DNA of 64,000 nt from Micromonospora sp. R77 (GTDB lineage: Bacteria > Actinomycetota > Actinomycetes > Mycobacteriales > Micromonosporaceae): positions 2,046,001-2,110,000 of the forward strand of contig NZ_JALDST010000001.1 of the NCBI RefSeq assembly GCF_022747945.1, read 5' to 3'. Under the pieces are notes generated by a model. That model saw nothing but the letters and a program-made list of their open reading frames with translations, made no database searches and had not been told where the DNA came from. Shown piece after piece: positions 17,200-24,937 of this stretch. The translations under genes and the position numbers were made by a program. The first letter of the stretch is position 1. Each line of letters starts with the position of its first letter.

Positions 17200-18818
17200 C
17201 GTGGATCACCCCCGCCGTCCCGGTCGAGAAGGTTGCGCAGCGCATCGGGCAGCAGCGGCCCGGACGGCTTGCGGGGCAGCGGGGGGCGTACCGGTTCGGG
17301 GGTCGACTCGCGGCCGACTTGGGCGAGGATGTCGGCGGCGTCGGCCGGGGCCGGGTACTGCCGGGCCAGGTCCCGGATGTGGTCGTCGGTGACGTACGAG
17401 AACCGGACCCGCATCGGTTCCGGGGTGCCGTCGAGGATCACGTACCCGACGCCCTTGGCCCACCGGGGCATCTGGTCGGCCAGGGCGCCCCGGTTGCGGG
17501 CACCGTCGCCCAACACGAGGTCGACCTGTGCCGCCTCGGTCAGGCCGAGCGCGATGCGGGTCGGGAACAGGTCCCGGAACGGCAGCACCTCCTTACGGGG
17601 GTCCTGCAACGCGGCCACCACCAGGACACCGACCCCGGCGCCCTGGGACAGCAGCAGCCCGAGCGAGCCGGCGATGCGCTTGCGCAGGTCCACGTCTTGC
17701 AGGTACGCGGTCAGCGCGGCCATCTCGTCGATGACGACCACGACCAGGGGGTCAGCCTCGGTCGGGGTGTGCACCCGAACCGTCCCGGCGAGCCGGGTTT
17801 GCCTCTCCCGCATCACGGTGACGGCCTCGTCGAGGAGGTCGGCCATGGCCTCGAAGGACTTGCAGGCGAACCGGGCGAACAGCGGTCGGCCCATGGCGAA
17901 CTCCATCCCGCCCTTGGGGTCGATCACCCAGAGCCGGACCAGGCCCGAGGTGATGCCGCCGGCCAGCGCCCGGACCAGTGACCAGAGCACCGAGCCCTTC
18001 CCGGACCGGGTGGCCCCGCCGATGAGGACGTGCGTAGCGAGCAGGTGCAGGGACCAGGTGCCCAGGTCTTCCCGTCGAGCCAGCGGCAGCGCGGTGAAGT
18101 CGGGGACGGCCGGAGCGTCGAACGGCGCCACCACCGGCCGCAGAGCATCGGTGCGGACGAGCACCAGGTAGACCACCGTCGGCCGGTCCCGGAACCGCAC
18201 CCGGTCGGCCAGCCGCAGCAGCAGCGCCCAGTAGCCGTCACGGGTCGGCGGGTCGTCGGGCCGCTCGGAGTAGACCCGGGCGTGCCGCCGGCCGAAGGCG
18301 TACGCGAGGTTCGCCGTGACCTGTTGGAAGTCGGCCGGGGTCTGCCCGCCGACCATGCGGATGGTCAGCACGTCGAGCGCCTGGGCCGAGCGCACGCGCA
18401 GCAGCTCGGGCAGGACGGCACGACGGTCGTACGTCTCGGCCAGGCCACTCAGGGTCATGGCCTCGCGCCACGCCCGCCGGTAGACGAAGACCTGACGAAA
18501 CCGGCCGAGCAGCGGCCCAGCGCACCACCGCCACCAGGACGCCTCATCGCGCCACCGCCACACGGCCGACACCGCCGACGCCAGGACCAGCGGCACGACC
18601 AGGCCCGCCCAGCCGTAATCGGCGTAGAGGACGACGGCGAGCACGACCAGGCCGACGGTCACCGGGTGGCGCAGGCACCACCAGCAGCCCCGGCCGAGCC
18701 AGCGCAGCACCAGGCCGAGCACGACCGCCCACATCGGCAGGACGAACCGCTTCGGCCGGATCACCAGCAGATCCCCGGCGGTCGTCAACACCACCTCGCC
18801 ACGCGGCCGGCGCATCAT
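17196..18818 (-). CDS. traB: FtsK/TraB-type conjugative DNA translocase
   Basis: 540 residues from the first of two adjacent ATGs. Membrane segments lie near the N-terminus (FVLPMWAVVLGLVLRWLG and TVGLVVLAVVLYADYGWAGL). Walker A is GGATRSGKGS at about residues 267-276 and Walker B is LVVVVIDE near 360. FtsK-like transfer proteins of AICEs and Streptomyces plasmids pump double-stranded DNA between hyphae and suffice for transfer. The start overlaps the zinc-ribbon gene stop (ATGA) and its end overlaps the next gene, so it is the centre of the transfer operon. Confidence 0.92.
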   Translation of the reverse strand: MMRRPRGEVVLTTAGDLLVIRPKRFVLPMWAVVLGLVLRWLGRGCWWCLRHPVTVGLVVLAVVLYADYGWAGLVVPLVLASAVSAVWRWRDEASWWRWCAGPLLGRFRQVFVYRRAWREAMTLSGLAETYDRRAVLPELLRVRSAQALDVLTIRMVGGQTPADFQQVTANLAYAFGRRHARVYSERPDDPPTRDGYWALLLRLADRVRFRDRPTVVYLVLVRTDALRPVVAPFDAPAVPDFTALPLARREDLGTWSLHLLATHVLIGGATRSGKGSVLWSLVRALAGGITSGLVRLWVIDPKGGMEFAMGRPLFARFACKSFEAMADLLDEAVTVMRERQTRLAGTVRVHTPTEADPLVVVVIDEMAALTAYLQDVDLRKRIAGSLGLLLSQGAGVGVLVVAALQDPRKEVLPFRDLFPTRIALGLTEAAQVDLVLGDGARNRGALADQMPRWAKGVGYVILDGTPEPMRVRFSYVTDDHIRDLARQYPAPADAADILAQVGRESTPEPVRPPLPRKPSGPLLPDALRNLLDRDGGGDPR

Positions 18819-18997
18819 CGCGCACCCCACAGCGACACGAACCGACCCGACGCATCCCGGACCGGAGGGAACGGAAGAACGAGCTGCCCGACGCAGAGCG
18901 GGCAACGGTCAGCCGCCCCGCCGGCCGGGTCGAACCGGGACTGACACACGCCGCACCGAGGCTGAGCCGGGGCAGGCGAACGCCTACGCTTGGACAC
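18815..18997 (-). CDS. Zinc-ribbon small protein upstream of traB
   Basis: 60 residues from a GTG at 18997 with GAGAGG upstream. Two Cys pairs, CGVC and CPLC, spaced 17 residues apart form a rubredoxin-like zinc ribbon, preceded by a basic tail (VSKRRRSPAP). It overlaps the traB start by 4 bases. Small zinc-ribbon proteins are common just before the translocase in AICEs; DNA or protein binding is a guess. Confidence 0.7.
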   Translation of the reverse strand: MSKRRRSPAPAQPRCGVCQSRFDPAGGAADRCPLCVGQLVLPFPPVRDASGRFVSLWGAR

Positions 18998-19089
18998 GTC
19001 ACTACCTCTCTCGACAGAGCAGGGGGAAGAGACAGAGGGCGGGGCTGCCGTCCGCCAAGACCTGACAGCCCCGCCCCCACCTGATGCGG

Positions 19090-19485
19090 CTACGCCGCCG
19101 CCTTCTTGGCCACGCCCGCCGGGGCGCGCATGCCGGTCGCCCGCAGCGAGTACGCCATCCGGTTGTTGTTGGTCACGTACGGCGTGACCGTCATGCCCTC
19201 GAACTCCACCGCCTCGAACGGCGCGCCCGTCGGCGGGACCGGCTGGTAGTCGGCGGAGATCTTGACCGTCGTCTCCCGGGAACGCTTGCCGAGCTCGGGG
19301 TCCAGGTCCATCACGCGGACCTGCCACACCCGCTGGCCGGTCAGTTTGTCCTTCGCCGGGCTGCGCCGGCCGGTCTTCTCGTCGTAGTCCTCGACCTCAC
19401 CCAGGGACTCGGGGACCAGGGCGCATCCCGCCGGGAACACGTCCTCACAACGCACGGCGAACCTCGTACCGCCACGCAGAGCCAT
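19090..19485 (-). CDS. pra: Pra-like activator of replication, integration and excision
   Basis: 131 residues: MALRGGTRFAVRCEDVFPAG, KLTGQRVWQVRVMDLDPELG and EFEGMTVTPYVTNNNRMAYS match the Pra family annotated in pSAM2-like elements. In pSAM2, Pra switches on the rep-xis-int genes and is kept silent by KorSA. It has a strong ribosome-binding site (GGAGGTGAGCG before ATG) and is the first gene of the leftward backbone. An operator-bearing promoter lies immediately upstream. Confidence 0.85.
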   Translation of the reverse strand: MALRGGTRFAVRCEDVFPAGCALVPESLGEVEDYDEKTGRRSPAKDKLTGQRVWQVRVMDLDPELGKRSRETTVKISADYQPVPPTGAPFEAVEFEGMTVTPYVTNNNRMAYSLRATGMRAPAGVAKKAAA

Positions 19486-19509
19486 CGCTCACCTCCAGGT
19501 TGTTGGCAT

Positions 19510-19559
19510 GTCTGCCAAGTTGAGACTCCAAGGTAGACGGCACTTGGCAGACAAGTCAA
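19510..19559 (-). promoter_or_regulatory. pra promoter with KorSA-type operator
   Basis: Reading leftward, a -35-like TTGACT (19554-19559) and a -10-like TACCTT (19530-19535) are 18 bases apart. Between them is GGCACTTGGCAGACAAGT (19539-19556, plus strand), nearly identical to the operator before the GntR gene at 24029. A second arm, GTCTGCCAAGT at 19510-19520, forms an 11-bp inverted repeat with ACTTGGCAGAC at 19542-19552. Binding would block RNA polymerase. Confidence 0.72.
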
Positions 19560-20160
19560 CAAGTTGCTGCAGGAAGCAGCCAGGCGCCCGGGATTGTGGT
19601 TCCAGGATGGATCGGCTGCCGAGAAGCGGGCTCCGAGCGGCCGGCGGCGGTCGTCCGGACTTGCACCCGCACCATTCGATCGACAAGGAGCGCCGCGAAC
19701 TTGGCAACGGGGGTTGCAAAATGCCTTGTCAACCGGGGTATCCACGCGCATGAGGTAGCCAGCGGCGAGGCTGGGGCTTCGAGCTCCAGCCCGTCCTTGC
19801 GCCGGTCTGGGCGGATAGAGTGACGGCCCCTCCGGGACGAGCGGAGGGGCCGTCGACCCGCTGGCCGCCTGATCCAATGACACAGCCACACGGGAGTCTT
19901 TGCGCAGGTCAAGAGGTTGTTGGTCACCTTGAACCCGCTGCCCAAGTATGCCACACGACAGACTGTTTAATCTAGATTACTTCGAACCCGAACTCGACGC
20001 TGACTTTGAGTCGGGGGCAACCCGAACCATTGACTCGTCTTTAGATTACCCAAACTATTCGCAAAGCTGATCGATTAGTGTCGGGGAAAACCCTGGGAGA
20101 GTCCTCCAACACTTCTAATCTAATTTCTCTATAGATTTCTCAGTCCCGACTACTCGCAAC
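19560..20160. other. Gene-poor region with an AT-rich, palindrome-bearing core
   Basis: About 600 bases without a convincing gene. From about 19960 to 20150 base composition drops sharply below the surrounding DNA. This core contains the perfect palindrome TAATCTAGATTA (19968-19979) and further TAATCT/AGATTA copies at 20043-20048 and 20116-20121. A dyad GAGTC...GACTC encloses TCGGG...CCCGA near 20010-20040. Such a region between divergent halves of an AICE could hold a transfer or single-strand origin or divergent promoters; function is unproven. Confidence 0.5.
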
Positions 20161-20443
20161 CTTGCCCGACCGCCCTGAGCAGCCAAAACGTCCAAACAGT
20201 TTGGACATCACACCCATCGAGTGTCCAAGTTGCGACAGCTTGAACGACCTACGCGGCCCTCTCGGGACCTCCCCGGGTCTTTTGTGGACCCACAGCTTTA
20301 CGAGCCACGGCAATGTGGTTACGATGGTCCGCAGCAACGCCGTTCTTGAATGGGGCAGCAGGGACGAGACTGCCGCCCTAGAACGTCTGCGCCGGAGGTC
20401 CAAACGGCCGCCTGATCCAATATTCAACCTAAGGAGAAGCTCT

Positions 20444-20545
20444 GTGGTTCAGTTCAACATGTCTCTGCGGGCTCCGCAGGCTGTGGTGATCCAGATCCTG
20501 ATCACGATCTTGGTGCTCGTCGGGGTCGCTCCGCAGCTCGTCTAG
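20444..20545 (+). CDS. Possible 33-residue membrane peptide
   Basis: A GTG at 20444 has AAGGAGAA 5 bases upstream, the best ribosome-binding site in this stretch. The peptide ends in a strongly hydrophobic run (AVVIQILITILVLVGVAPQLV) directly before TAG. Only 5 bases separate the stop from a very strong hairpin at 20551. The same frame is open back to 20162, but that upstream part looks less protein-like. Size and composition recall small membrane-active peptides, although no family is recognised. Confidence 0.45.
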   Translation: MVQFNMSLRAPQAVVIQILITILVLVGVAPQLV

Positions 20546-20550
20546 CAGGG

Positions 20551-20598
20551 GCACAGACAGGGGCCAAGACCCACGCGGGTCCTGGCCCCTGTCTGTGC
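20551..20598 (+). terminator. Very strong hairpin after the 33-residue peptide
   Basis: GCACAGACAGGGGCCA pairs perfectly with TGGCCCCTGTCTGTGC. The stem continues inward as GACCC/GGGTC after one A-C mismatch, around an ACGC loop. It is probably a terminator, though without a U tract it could also be a structured RNA or stability element. Confidence 0.65.
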
Positions 20599-20641
20599 GC
20601 TAGTAGGGATAAGCCGGACATGCCTCGGGTATCGCGTGTGC

Positions 20642-21091
20642 ATGACAGCCGACCAGCAGACGAGCGCCGTCGACAGAACTCACTCCAGGCCGGGCGGCCT
20701 GGACGATACAACCGTTGAAGCCTTGGGCGAGCTGAGCAAAGCTCTGGAAACGATCCATCGCGTGCGCGGTCACCTGTACTCGGCGCACCAGCTCGTTGGC
20801 GGCGCGGATCTCACCCTCGATCGGGTGGTGAAGCTGCTCCGCGAGGCCGGGCACGACGAGACGGCCGACCGGGTCGAGCACGAGCTGTTGGGGCGCAACC
20901 TGCTACCCGGCCGTTGGACCTTCCAGATCATGGAGGAGTTCGACGATGGCTACTACGCAGCGTTCCAGGAGATCGAGCGGGACGCGCGGGAGAAGCTAGC
21001 CGGCGGTCGGCGGCACATCTACGAAGCGGAGATGAAGGAGCGGCGGCGTACCCACGGCATGCCGGGGCACGAGGCTACGCCACAGGAGTGA
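20642..21091 (+). CDS. Conserved hypothetical protein (actinobacterial)
   Basis: 149 residues from the ATG at 20642; a GTG 6 bases upstream is an alternative. Segments ALGELSKALETIHRVRGHLY, LDRVVKLLREAGHDETADR and GRNLLPGRWTFQIMEEFDDG are mostly helical, and the family is widespread in actinobacterial genomes without a known role. There is no signal or membrane segment. It converges with the glycosyltransferase gene, overlapping its 3' end by 17 bases. It may be a chromosomal-type passenger picked up by the element. Confidence 0.75.
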   Translation: MTADQQTSAVDRTHSRPGGLDDTTVEALGELSKALETIHRVRGHLYSAHQLVGGADLTLDRVVKLLREAGHDETADRVEHELLGRNLLPGRWTFQIMEEFDDGYYAAFQEIERDAREKLAGGRRHIYEAEMKERRRTHGMPGHEATPQE

Positions 21092-21851
21092 GCGGTAGAC
21101 CGTTCGGCAGCATCGAGGCCAGGGCGTTGGCTCTGGCCTCGATGATCCTCATCCGGGCCTGATACTCGGCCGGTTCCCGGTGCGCGGCCTGGCTGGTGAC
21201 CTGGCCGGGCCACTTGCGGTAGAGCAGCCCGTACTCCCGGGTGAAGTAGCCGGCGCTGACGGCGTTGGCGGCGAGCAGCAGTCCCGTGTCCTCGGAGGCA
21301 GGAAGGGCCATCCAGCCGCCCAGGGCGAAGACGAGATCCCGCCGCAGGCACAGCGTCGCCGGGTGCACCGATGCTCGGTAGTCGTTGGCTTGCCAGAACG
21401 ACAGGACCGCACCGCGGTCGATGACGCCGCCGGCTGGATCCTTGTCCCATCCGGCGGTCGACCCGTCGGGCAGCAGATCGAGTACCCGCGAGGTGGTCCA
21501 GCCGATCTGCGGGTGCGCGTCGAACGCGTCGATGTCCCGGGCGAGCGCGCCAGGAGTCAGCTGGTCGTCAGCGTCCAGGACCTTGATGAGGTCGCCCGAT
21601 ACCCGGGAAAGGGCGAGGGTACGGGCGACGCCGGGCCCACCGGGGCGGCCGGTGCCGAGACTGATCCGGGGATCGTCGGGCAGCACGTCGACCAGGGCGC
21701 CGCTCTGGCCGTCCTCCTGGACGAGCCATTGCCAGTCCCACCCGGTGGGCATTTCCTGCTTGGCCAACGATTCGTAGGCGCCAGCAAGGTGCTCGATGCT
21801 GGGCGCGTGGACCGGGGTGATGACCGAGACGAGCTGCGTCAAGTTTTCCAC
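21075..21851 (-). CDS. GT2-like (GT-A fold) glycosyltransferase
   Basis: 258 residues from a GTG. The N-terminus LVSVITPVHAPSIEHLAGAY is the classical GT2 nucleotide-binding start. The metal-binding DxD is LDADDQ at about residue 92, and a later acceptor region contains ASEDTGLLLAANA (the ED motif). No membrane segments are seen, so it acts in the cytosol or at the inner membrane face. Its start overlaps the GntR gene by 13 bases as the last gene of a five-gene leftward operon. The sugar donor and acceptor are unknown; it could decorate the cell surface or a metabolite. Confidence 0.85.
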   Translation of the reverse strand: MENLTQLVSVITPVHAPSIEHLAGAYESLAKQEMPTGWDWQWLVQEDGQSGALVDVLPDDPRISLGTGRPGGPGVARTLALSRVSGDLIKVLDADDQLTPGALARDIDAFDAHPQIGWTTSRVLDLLPDGSTAGWDKDPAGGVIDRGAVLSFWQANDYRASVHPATLCLRRDLVFALGGWMALPASEDTGLLLAANAVSAGYFTREYGLLYRKWPGQVTSQAAHREPAEYQARMRIIEARANALASMLPNGLPLTPVA

Positions 21852-22813
21852 CGTTGGAGTTTGTGGGAGTAGACAAGCTCGGTCCGGTCGCCCGGCATTA
21901 CCACGTCGGCGACCTCGACGACCCGGCCCGTGGTGTCGACGGAGGTCTTCCGCACGGTGAGCACGGAGACGCCAGGGTCGATGTCGAGCAGTTCGGCCTC
22001 ATCCGGGGACGGCGGACGTGCCCGGATCTCGTCGTCGATCCGGTCCAGCTCGATGCCGAGCGTGTAGAGCTGATGCTGCGTCCCGCCGGGCCACGGCTCC
22101 TTGCTCTCGTCGAGCAGGTCCGGGTTCGCGGCCACCAGGTCGTACGGCAGGTAGGAGTACGACACGGTCAGCGGCGCGCTCTCGTGGCGGGACGAAGTCC
22201 AGTACACCCGGCGCAGCAGCGGCGTACCGAGCTTGACCTGCAAGGCCGCCGCCATCTCCGCATCCGCCTCCACCTGGGAGTACTCGGCGTGGAACTTTAG
22301 GTCGTCAACGGTTAGGCCGGTGTCGTGCTCGGTGGCGCCAGTCTTCAACCGCTCGGCCTCGTCGAGCAGGACCCGGTCCTTCTCCCACTGATACCGCTCG
22401 CTGTTGCGACGGCGTACCCGCTGACGAGGCGCCCGGACGTACGTGCCGCGCCCCTGCTCGGCCCGAACCAGGCCCCATTCCCGGAGCTGCCGGATGGCGT
22501 TGCGGACGCTGGTGCGGGAGAGGCCGGACGAATCGGCCAGCTCGGTCTCACTCGGCATGAGGGTGCCCGGAGCCATCTCTCCGGCCATGATCTTTACCCG
22601 CAACTCCTCCGCGAGTTGCAGGTAGCGAGGGCGCCAGTCCCGGCCATGCACACCGGTCACCGTACCCCCTAGACGTTCCAACGTCTGCCAGGTGGTCCCG
22701 CCGGCTGGCCGCTCGGGAACCGGAGGGACCGCTACCGCGGCTCGCGGCGACTGCCCACGACGTGTGCCAGGAGTACGGGGGACGGGTACGCGACGACGGC
22801 TGCCGGGGTTCAT
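21839..22813 (-). CDS. GntR/HutC-family regulator with UTRA domain
   Basis: 324 residues. A basic N-terminal extension of about 60 residues precedes the winged helix (YLQLAEELRVKIMAGEM, SETELADSSGLSRTSVRNAI, QGRGTYVRAP) and a full UTRA effector domain ending VVMPGDRTELVYSHKLQ. GGGGGAGG stands 4 bases before the ATG, and the start overlaps the upstream gene by 4 bases. It is larger and more complete than the KorSA-like protein at 24029 and is fused by overlap to the glycosyltransferase gene. It may control this operon in response to a small molecule. Confidence 0.88.
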   Translation of the reverse strand: MNPGSRRRVPVPRTPGTRRGQSPRAAVAVPPVPERPAGGTTWQTLERLGGTVTGVHGRDWRPRYLQLAEELRVKIMAGEMAPGTLMPSETELADSSGLSRTSVRNAIRQLREWGLVRAEQGRGTYVRAPRQRVRRRNSERYQWEKDRVLLDEAERLKTGATEHDTGLTVDDLKFHAEYSQVEADAEMAAALQVKLGTPLLRRVYWTSSRHESAPLTVSYSYLPYDLVAANPDLLDESKEPWPGGTQHQLYTLGIELDRIDDEIRARPPSPDEAELLDIDPGVSVLTVRKTSVDTTGRVVEVADVVMPGDRTELVYSHKLQRWKT

Positions 22814-23151
22814 CGCGCCTCCCCCGTCCGAGGACGCCGGCTGACCGGTGCCCGCATCACCTCACGGGCGCGCGTCAGCTCGTCAACCAGCCGGTCGAGC
22901 TGCGCGGCCGACAGAAGCACGGTTTGCGTCGCGCCGTAGCGGGTTGCGTCGAGCTTGACGGCCAGGTCCCGACGCGCGAACCGGTCGATGAGGAGCTGAA
23001 GGCTGACCCAGCCGGTCCGCTCCCGGCCAATGGTGGCGATGAAGCCGCGGTGCATCGGGTCGTTCGGTCCGCAGCCCCGGCACCATCCCGGGCAGGCGTC
23101 CTGCGGGACCGATGTCGGAGCATTTTCGGTCACGGGATGGCCCTCACTCAT
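22810..23151 (-). CDS. PxWC-motif small protein A (DUF6907-like)
   Basis: 113 residues. Near the N-terminus ACPGWCRGCGPNDPMHRG holds three Cys and a His that could bind a metal. It continues with beta-strand-like sequence and a helix AAQLDRLVDELTRAREVM. It resembles uncharacterised actinobacterial DUF6907-type proteins and is a distant paralogue of the next gene upstream. It overlaps its neighbours by 4 and 8 bases within the operon. Function unknown. Confidence 0.7.
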   Translation of the reverse strand: MSEGHPVTENAPTSVPQDACPGWCRGCGPNDPMHRGFIATIGRERTGWVSLQLLIDRFARRDLAVKLDATRYGATQTVLLSAAQLDRLVDELTRAREVMRAPVSRRPRTGEAR

Positions 23152-23476
23152 CGTCCGCTCCCCGGTCGCCGCCGGCCTGCTTCAACAAGCCGCGCAGGTG
23201 CTCGACCAGTTGGGTCACCTGGGGCAGCGACAACTCCGCCCAACCGTTCCCCGCCCGGCACGTCGAGTGCACAGCGACCAACGGCTCCAGGTCGTCAGCA
23301 CCGATGAGGTAGGTGGCGACGGCTCCGCCCGACCGGATGTCACCAACCCGGAGCATCGGTCCTCGGTGACGCCGGGCCATGTGCGCCATTACCGGCGGCA
23401 CCAGGTGGCCGCAGCGATCCGGCGCACACCAGTCCGGGTGGCTCGTGATCTCGGCCGGCTTGTTCGTCCGCCTCAT
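23144..23476 (-). CDS. PxWC-motif small protein B (DUF6907-like)
   Basis: 110 residues from MRRTNKPAEITSHPDWCAPD. The motif HPDWC...C...H parallels protein A, and the C-terminal helix LSLPQVTQLVEHLRGLLKQ aligns with the end of A. So A and B look like an ancient duplication. The ATG at 23476 overlaps the upstream stop by 4 bases; longer frames upstream are low-complexity. It probably forms a small metal-stabilised fold. Function unknown. Confidence 0.68.
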   Translation of the reverse strand: MRRTNKPAEITSHPDWCAPDRCGHLVPPVMAHMARRHRGPMLRVGDIRSGGAVATYLIGADDLEPLVAVHSTCRAGNGWAELSLPQVTQLVEHLRGLLKQAGGDRGADDE

Positions 23477-23706
23477 CGCGGCCACCGCCCACCATTGCCC
23501 CGGTAGGACTGCGCCAGCGTCATCAACGGCGCGTACCGCAGCGTGGGCAACTCCCGCGTCGGCCCCACACCCCACCAGTACGTCGGCGCGGCATTGGTCG
23601 GCGTGCGCCGAATCGGCAAGACATTGCTGCCAGTGGCCACAGCCGGCGGACGCTTCCGGGACCACCAGGACGAGAACCAACGGCGTCGACGATGAGAGCC
23701 GGACAT
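23473..23706 (-). CDS. Small basic protein, first gene of the glycosyltransferase operon
   Basis: 77 residues from MSGSHRRRRWFSSWWSRKRP, with TGGAGGTGCG directly before the ATG. The N-terminus is rich in Arg and Trp, and the rest contains PTYWWGVGPTRELPTLRYAP. No family is recognised. It is divergent from the KorSA-like gene across a gap of about 320 bases, which must carry both promoters. Confidence 0.6.
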   Translation of the reverse strand: MSGSHRRRRWFSSWWSRKRPPAVATGSNVLPIRRTPTNAAPTYWWGVGPTRELPTLRYAPLMTLAQSYRGNGGRWPR

Positions 23707-23990
23707 CGCACCTCCAGAGGTAGGCGGGGCCGGTGGCCAGCTACGGGGGAATGCAGCCAGCCACCGGCCCGGAGGAAGGCACGGCGCACCGTCCGACACA
23801 GACGGGTCGGGTATCGCCGAGCCAACTTGTACGCGCGGCTACCGCAACCGGTCCAACAGGACGCCGCGCATCAGGTGCGACCAGGGCCGGCGCGGCACCA
23901 CCCCTGACGCGAGCCGTCACCCTGGCCGCACACAGGGAAACGTACCTACAAGTGAACGTGTTGTCTATACGCCGAAACATGTCGCTTGGT

Positions 23991-24014
23991 TGGCACTTGA
24001 TAAGACAAGTGCCA
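23991..24014 (+). promoter_or_regulatory. Operator before the KorSA-like repressor gene
   Basis: A perfect inverted repeat with 9-bp arms, TGGCACTTG and CAAGTGCCA, around ATAAGA. It ends 14 bases before the GTG start. The core GGCACTTGATAAGACAAGT differs from the pra-promoter site only in the 2-3 central bases. This fits autorepression plus repression of pra, as known for KorSA in pSAM2. Confidence 0.75.
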
Positions 24015-24028
24015 GGTAGCGTGAGCGG

Positions 24029-24451
24029 GTGCCCACCCCGCACTACGGCCAGCCCCGCTACCGCGTCATCGCCGACGAGCTGAGACGGCGCATCGAGAGC
24101 GGAGTCATCCTGCCGGGCAGCCTCTTGCCAGCGGAAAGCGCGCTTACCGCCGAGTTTCGGGCAAGTCGCGGAACAATTCGCCAGGCAATCGCCGTCTTGC
24201 GGGACGAGGGCTTGGTCGCGACCGAACACGGCCGCGGCACATACGCCAACCCATATCGCCCGGAGAACGGACCAGGCGAAGGCCCCAAGGTTGAAACACG
24301 AGAGCGCCAGGTAGCGGCCGATCCGGAGCTTGCAGCGCTCTTCGGTGTCGAGGTGGGTGAAGCCTTGGTCGAACAACAGAACGTCACTCTGATGAATGGA
24401 GCCGTCGGAGCCGTCATCAGGACCTATCGCCCACCTGGAGCGACGCAGTAG
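24029..24451 (+). CDS. korSA: KorSA-like GntR repressor
   Basis: 140 residues from a GTG: YRVIADELRRRIESGVILPG, SALTAEFRASRGTIRQAIAV and EHGRGTYANPY form a GntR winged helix. The remaining 60 or so residues are only a shortened UTRA-like tail, half the usual length. In pSAM2, KorSA is a GntR protein that represses its own gene and pra, keeping the element integrated. The operator pair described here supports the same role. The mRNA may have a very short leader. Confidence 0.82.
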   Translation: MPTPHYGQPRYRVIADELRRRIESGVILPGSLLPAESALTAEFRASRGTIRQAIAVLRDEGLVATEHGRGTYANPYRPENGPGEGPKVETRERQVAADPELAALFGVEVGEALVEQQNVTLMNGAVGAVIRTYRPPGATQ

Positions 24452-24937
24452 CGCCAGCCGCTTCGGCGAGGCGGTCGCGGGTCGCGGCTGATGCGCCTCC
24501 GGGGGCGCTCGGGCTCTGGGATGGCTGCAACCCGTCGGCGCGTCGCGGTCCGTCTGCAGTGCGCGGCCATCCCGCCAACCGTGGTCGGCACCCCAATTAA
24601 CCACACCCTGCGTCAACGCAGCAGCGCCCGGGCTGCCAACCAGTCAGTGAAGGCCAGAGGCGCGAGTCACCTGCCCTGCGACTCGGTCGCAGGCGACGAG
24701 CGAAGCGCCAGGTCCATAGACAGAGACTCAATTCGCCGGGTGACACTAGCGCTACTGGTTGACACGTAAGTACGGGTAGTGCCCAGTCCCAACGACCCGA
24801 TCAAGCGCATGCGGGGATAGCGGCAGTGGTGAGGTGAAGCTACAGGCCGTGACGGACATTCATGTCTCGGGTAGCTTGTCCACATCGCTCTGTCCGAACG
24901 GGACGAAGCCGTCATCAACCTGCCAGCGGGGGTACGG
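24452..24937. other. Intergenic region before the nuclease-methyltransferase
   Basis: About 490 bases with short open frames on both strands but none with protein-like sequence or a good ribosome-binding site. A TTGACA at 24758-24763 could be a -35 element for the rightward gene, although no convincing -10 follows at the right distance. Nothing else was identified. Confidence 0.4.

Noticed and set aside
16748..17245. A 165-residue leftward frame over the small transfer genes
   Set aside because: Only its last 63 codons, from the ATG at 16939 with AGGAGGT, look real; the upstream part is a shadow of the 84-residue gene and of traB.
20162..20443. Longer N-terminal part of the frame ending at 20545
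   Set aside because: It lacks a good ribosome-binding site and reads like non-coding sequence, whereas a strong site directly precedes the GTG at 20444.
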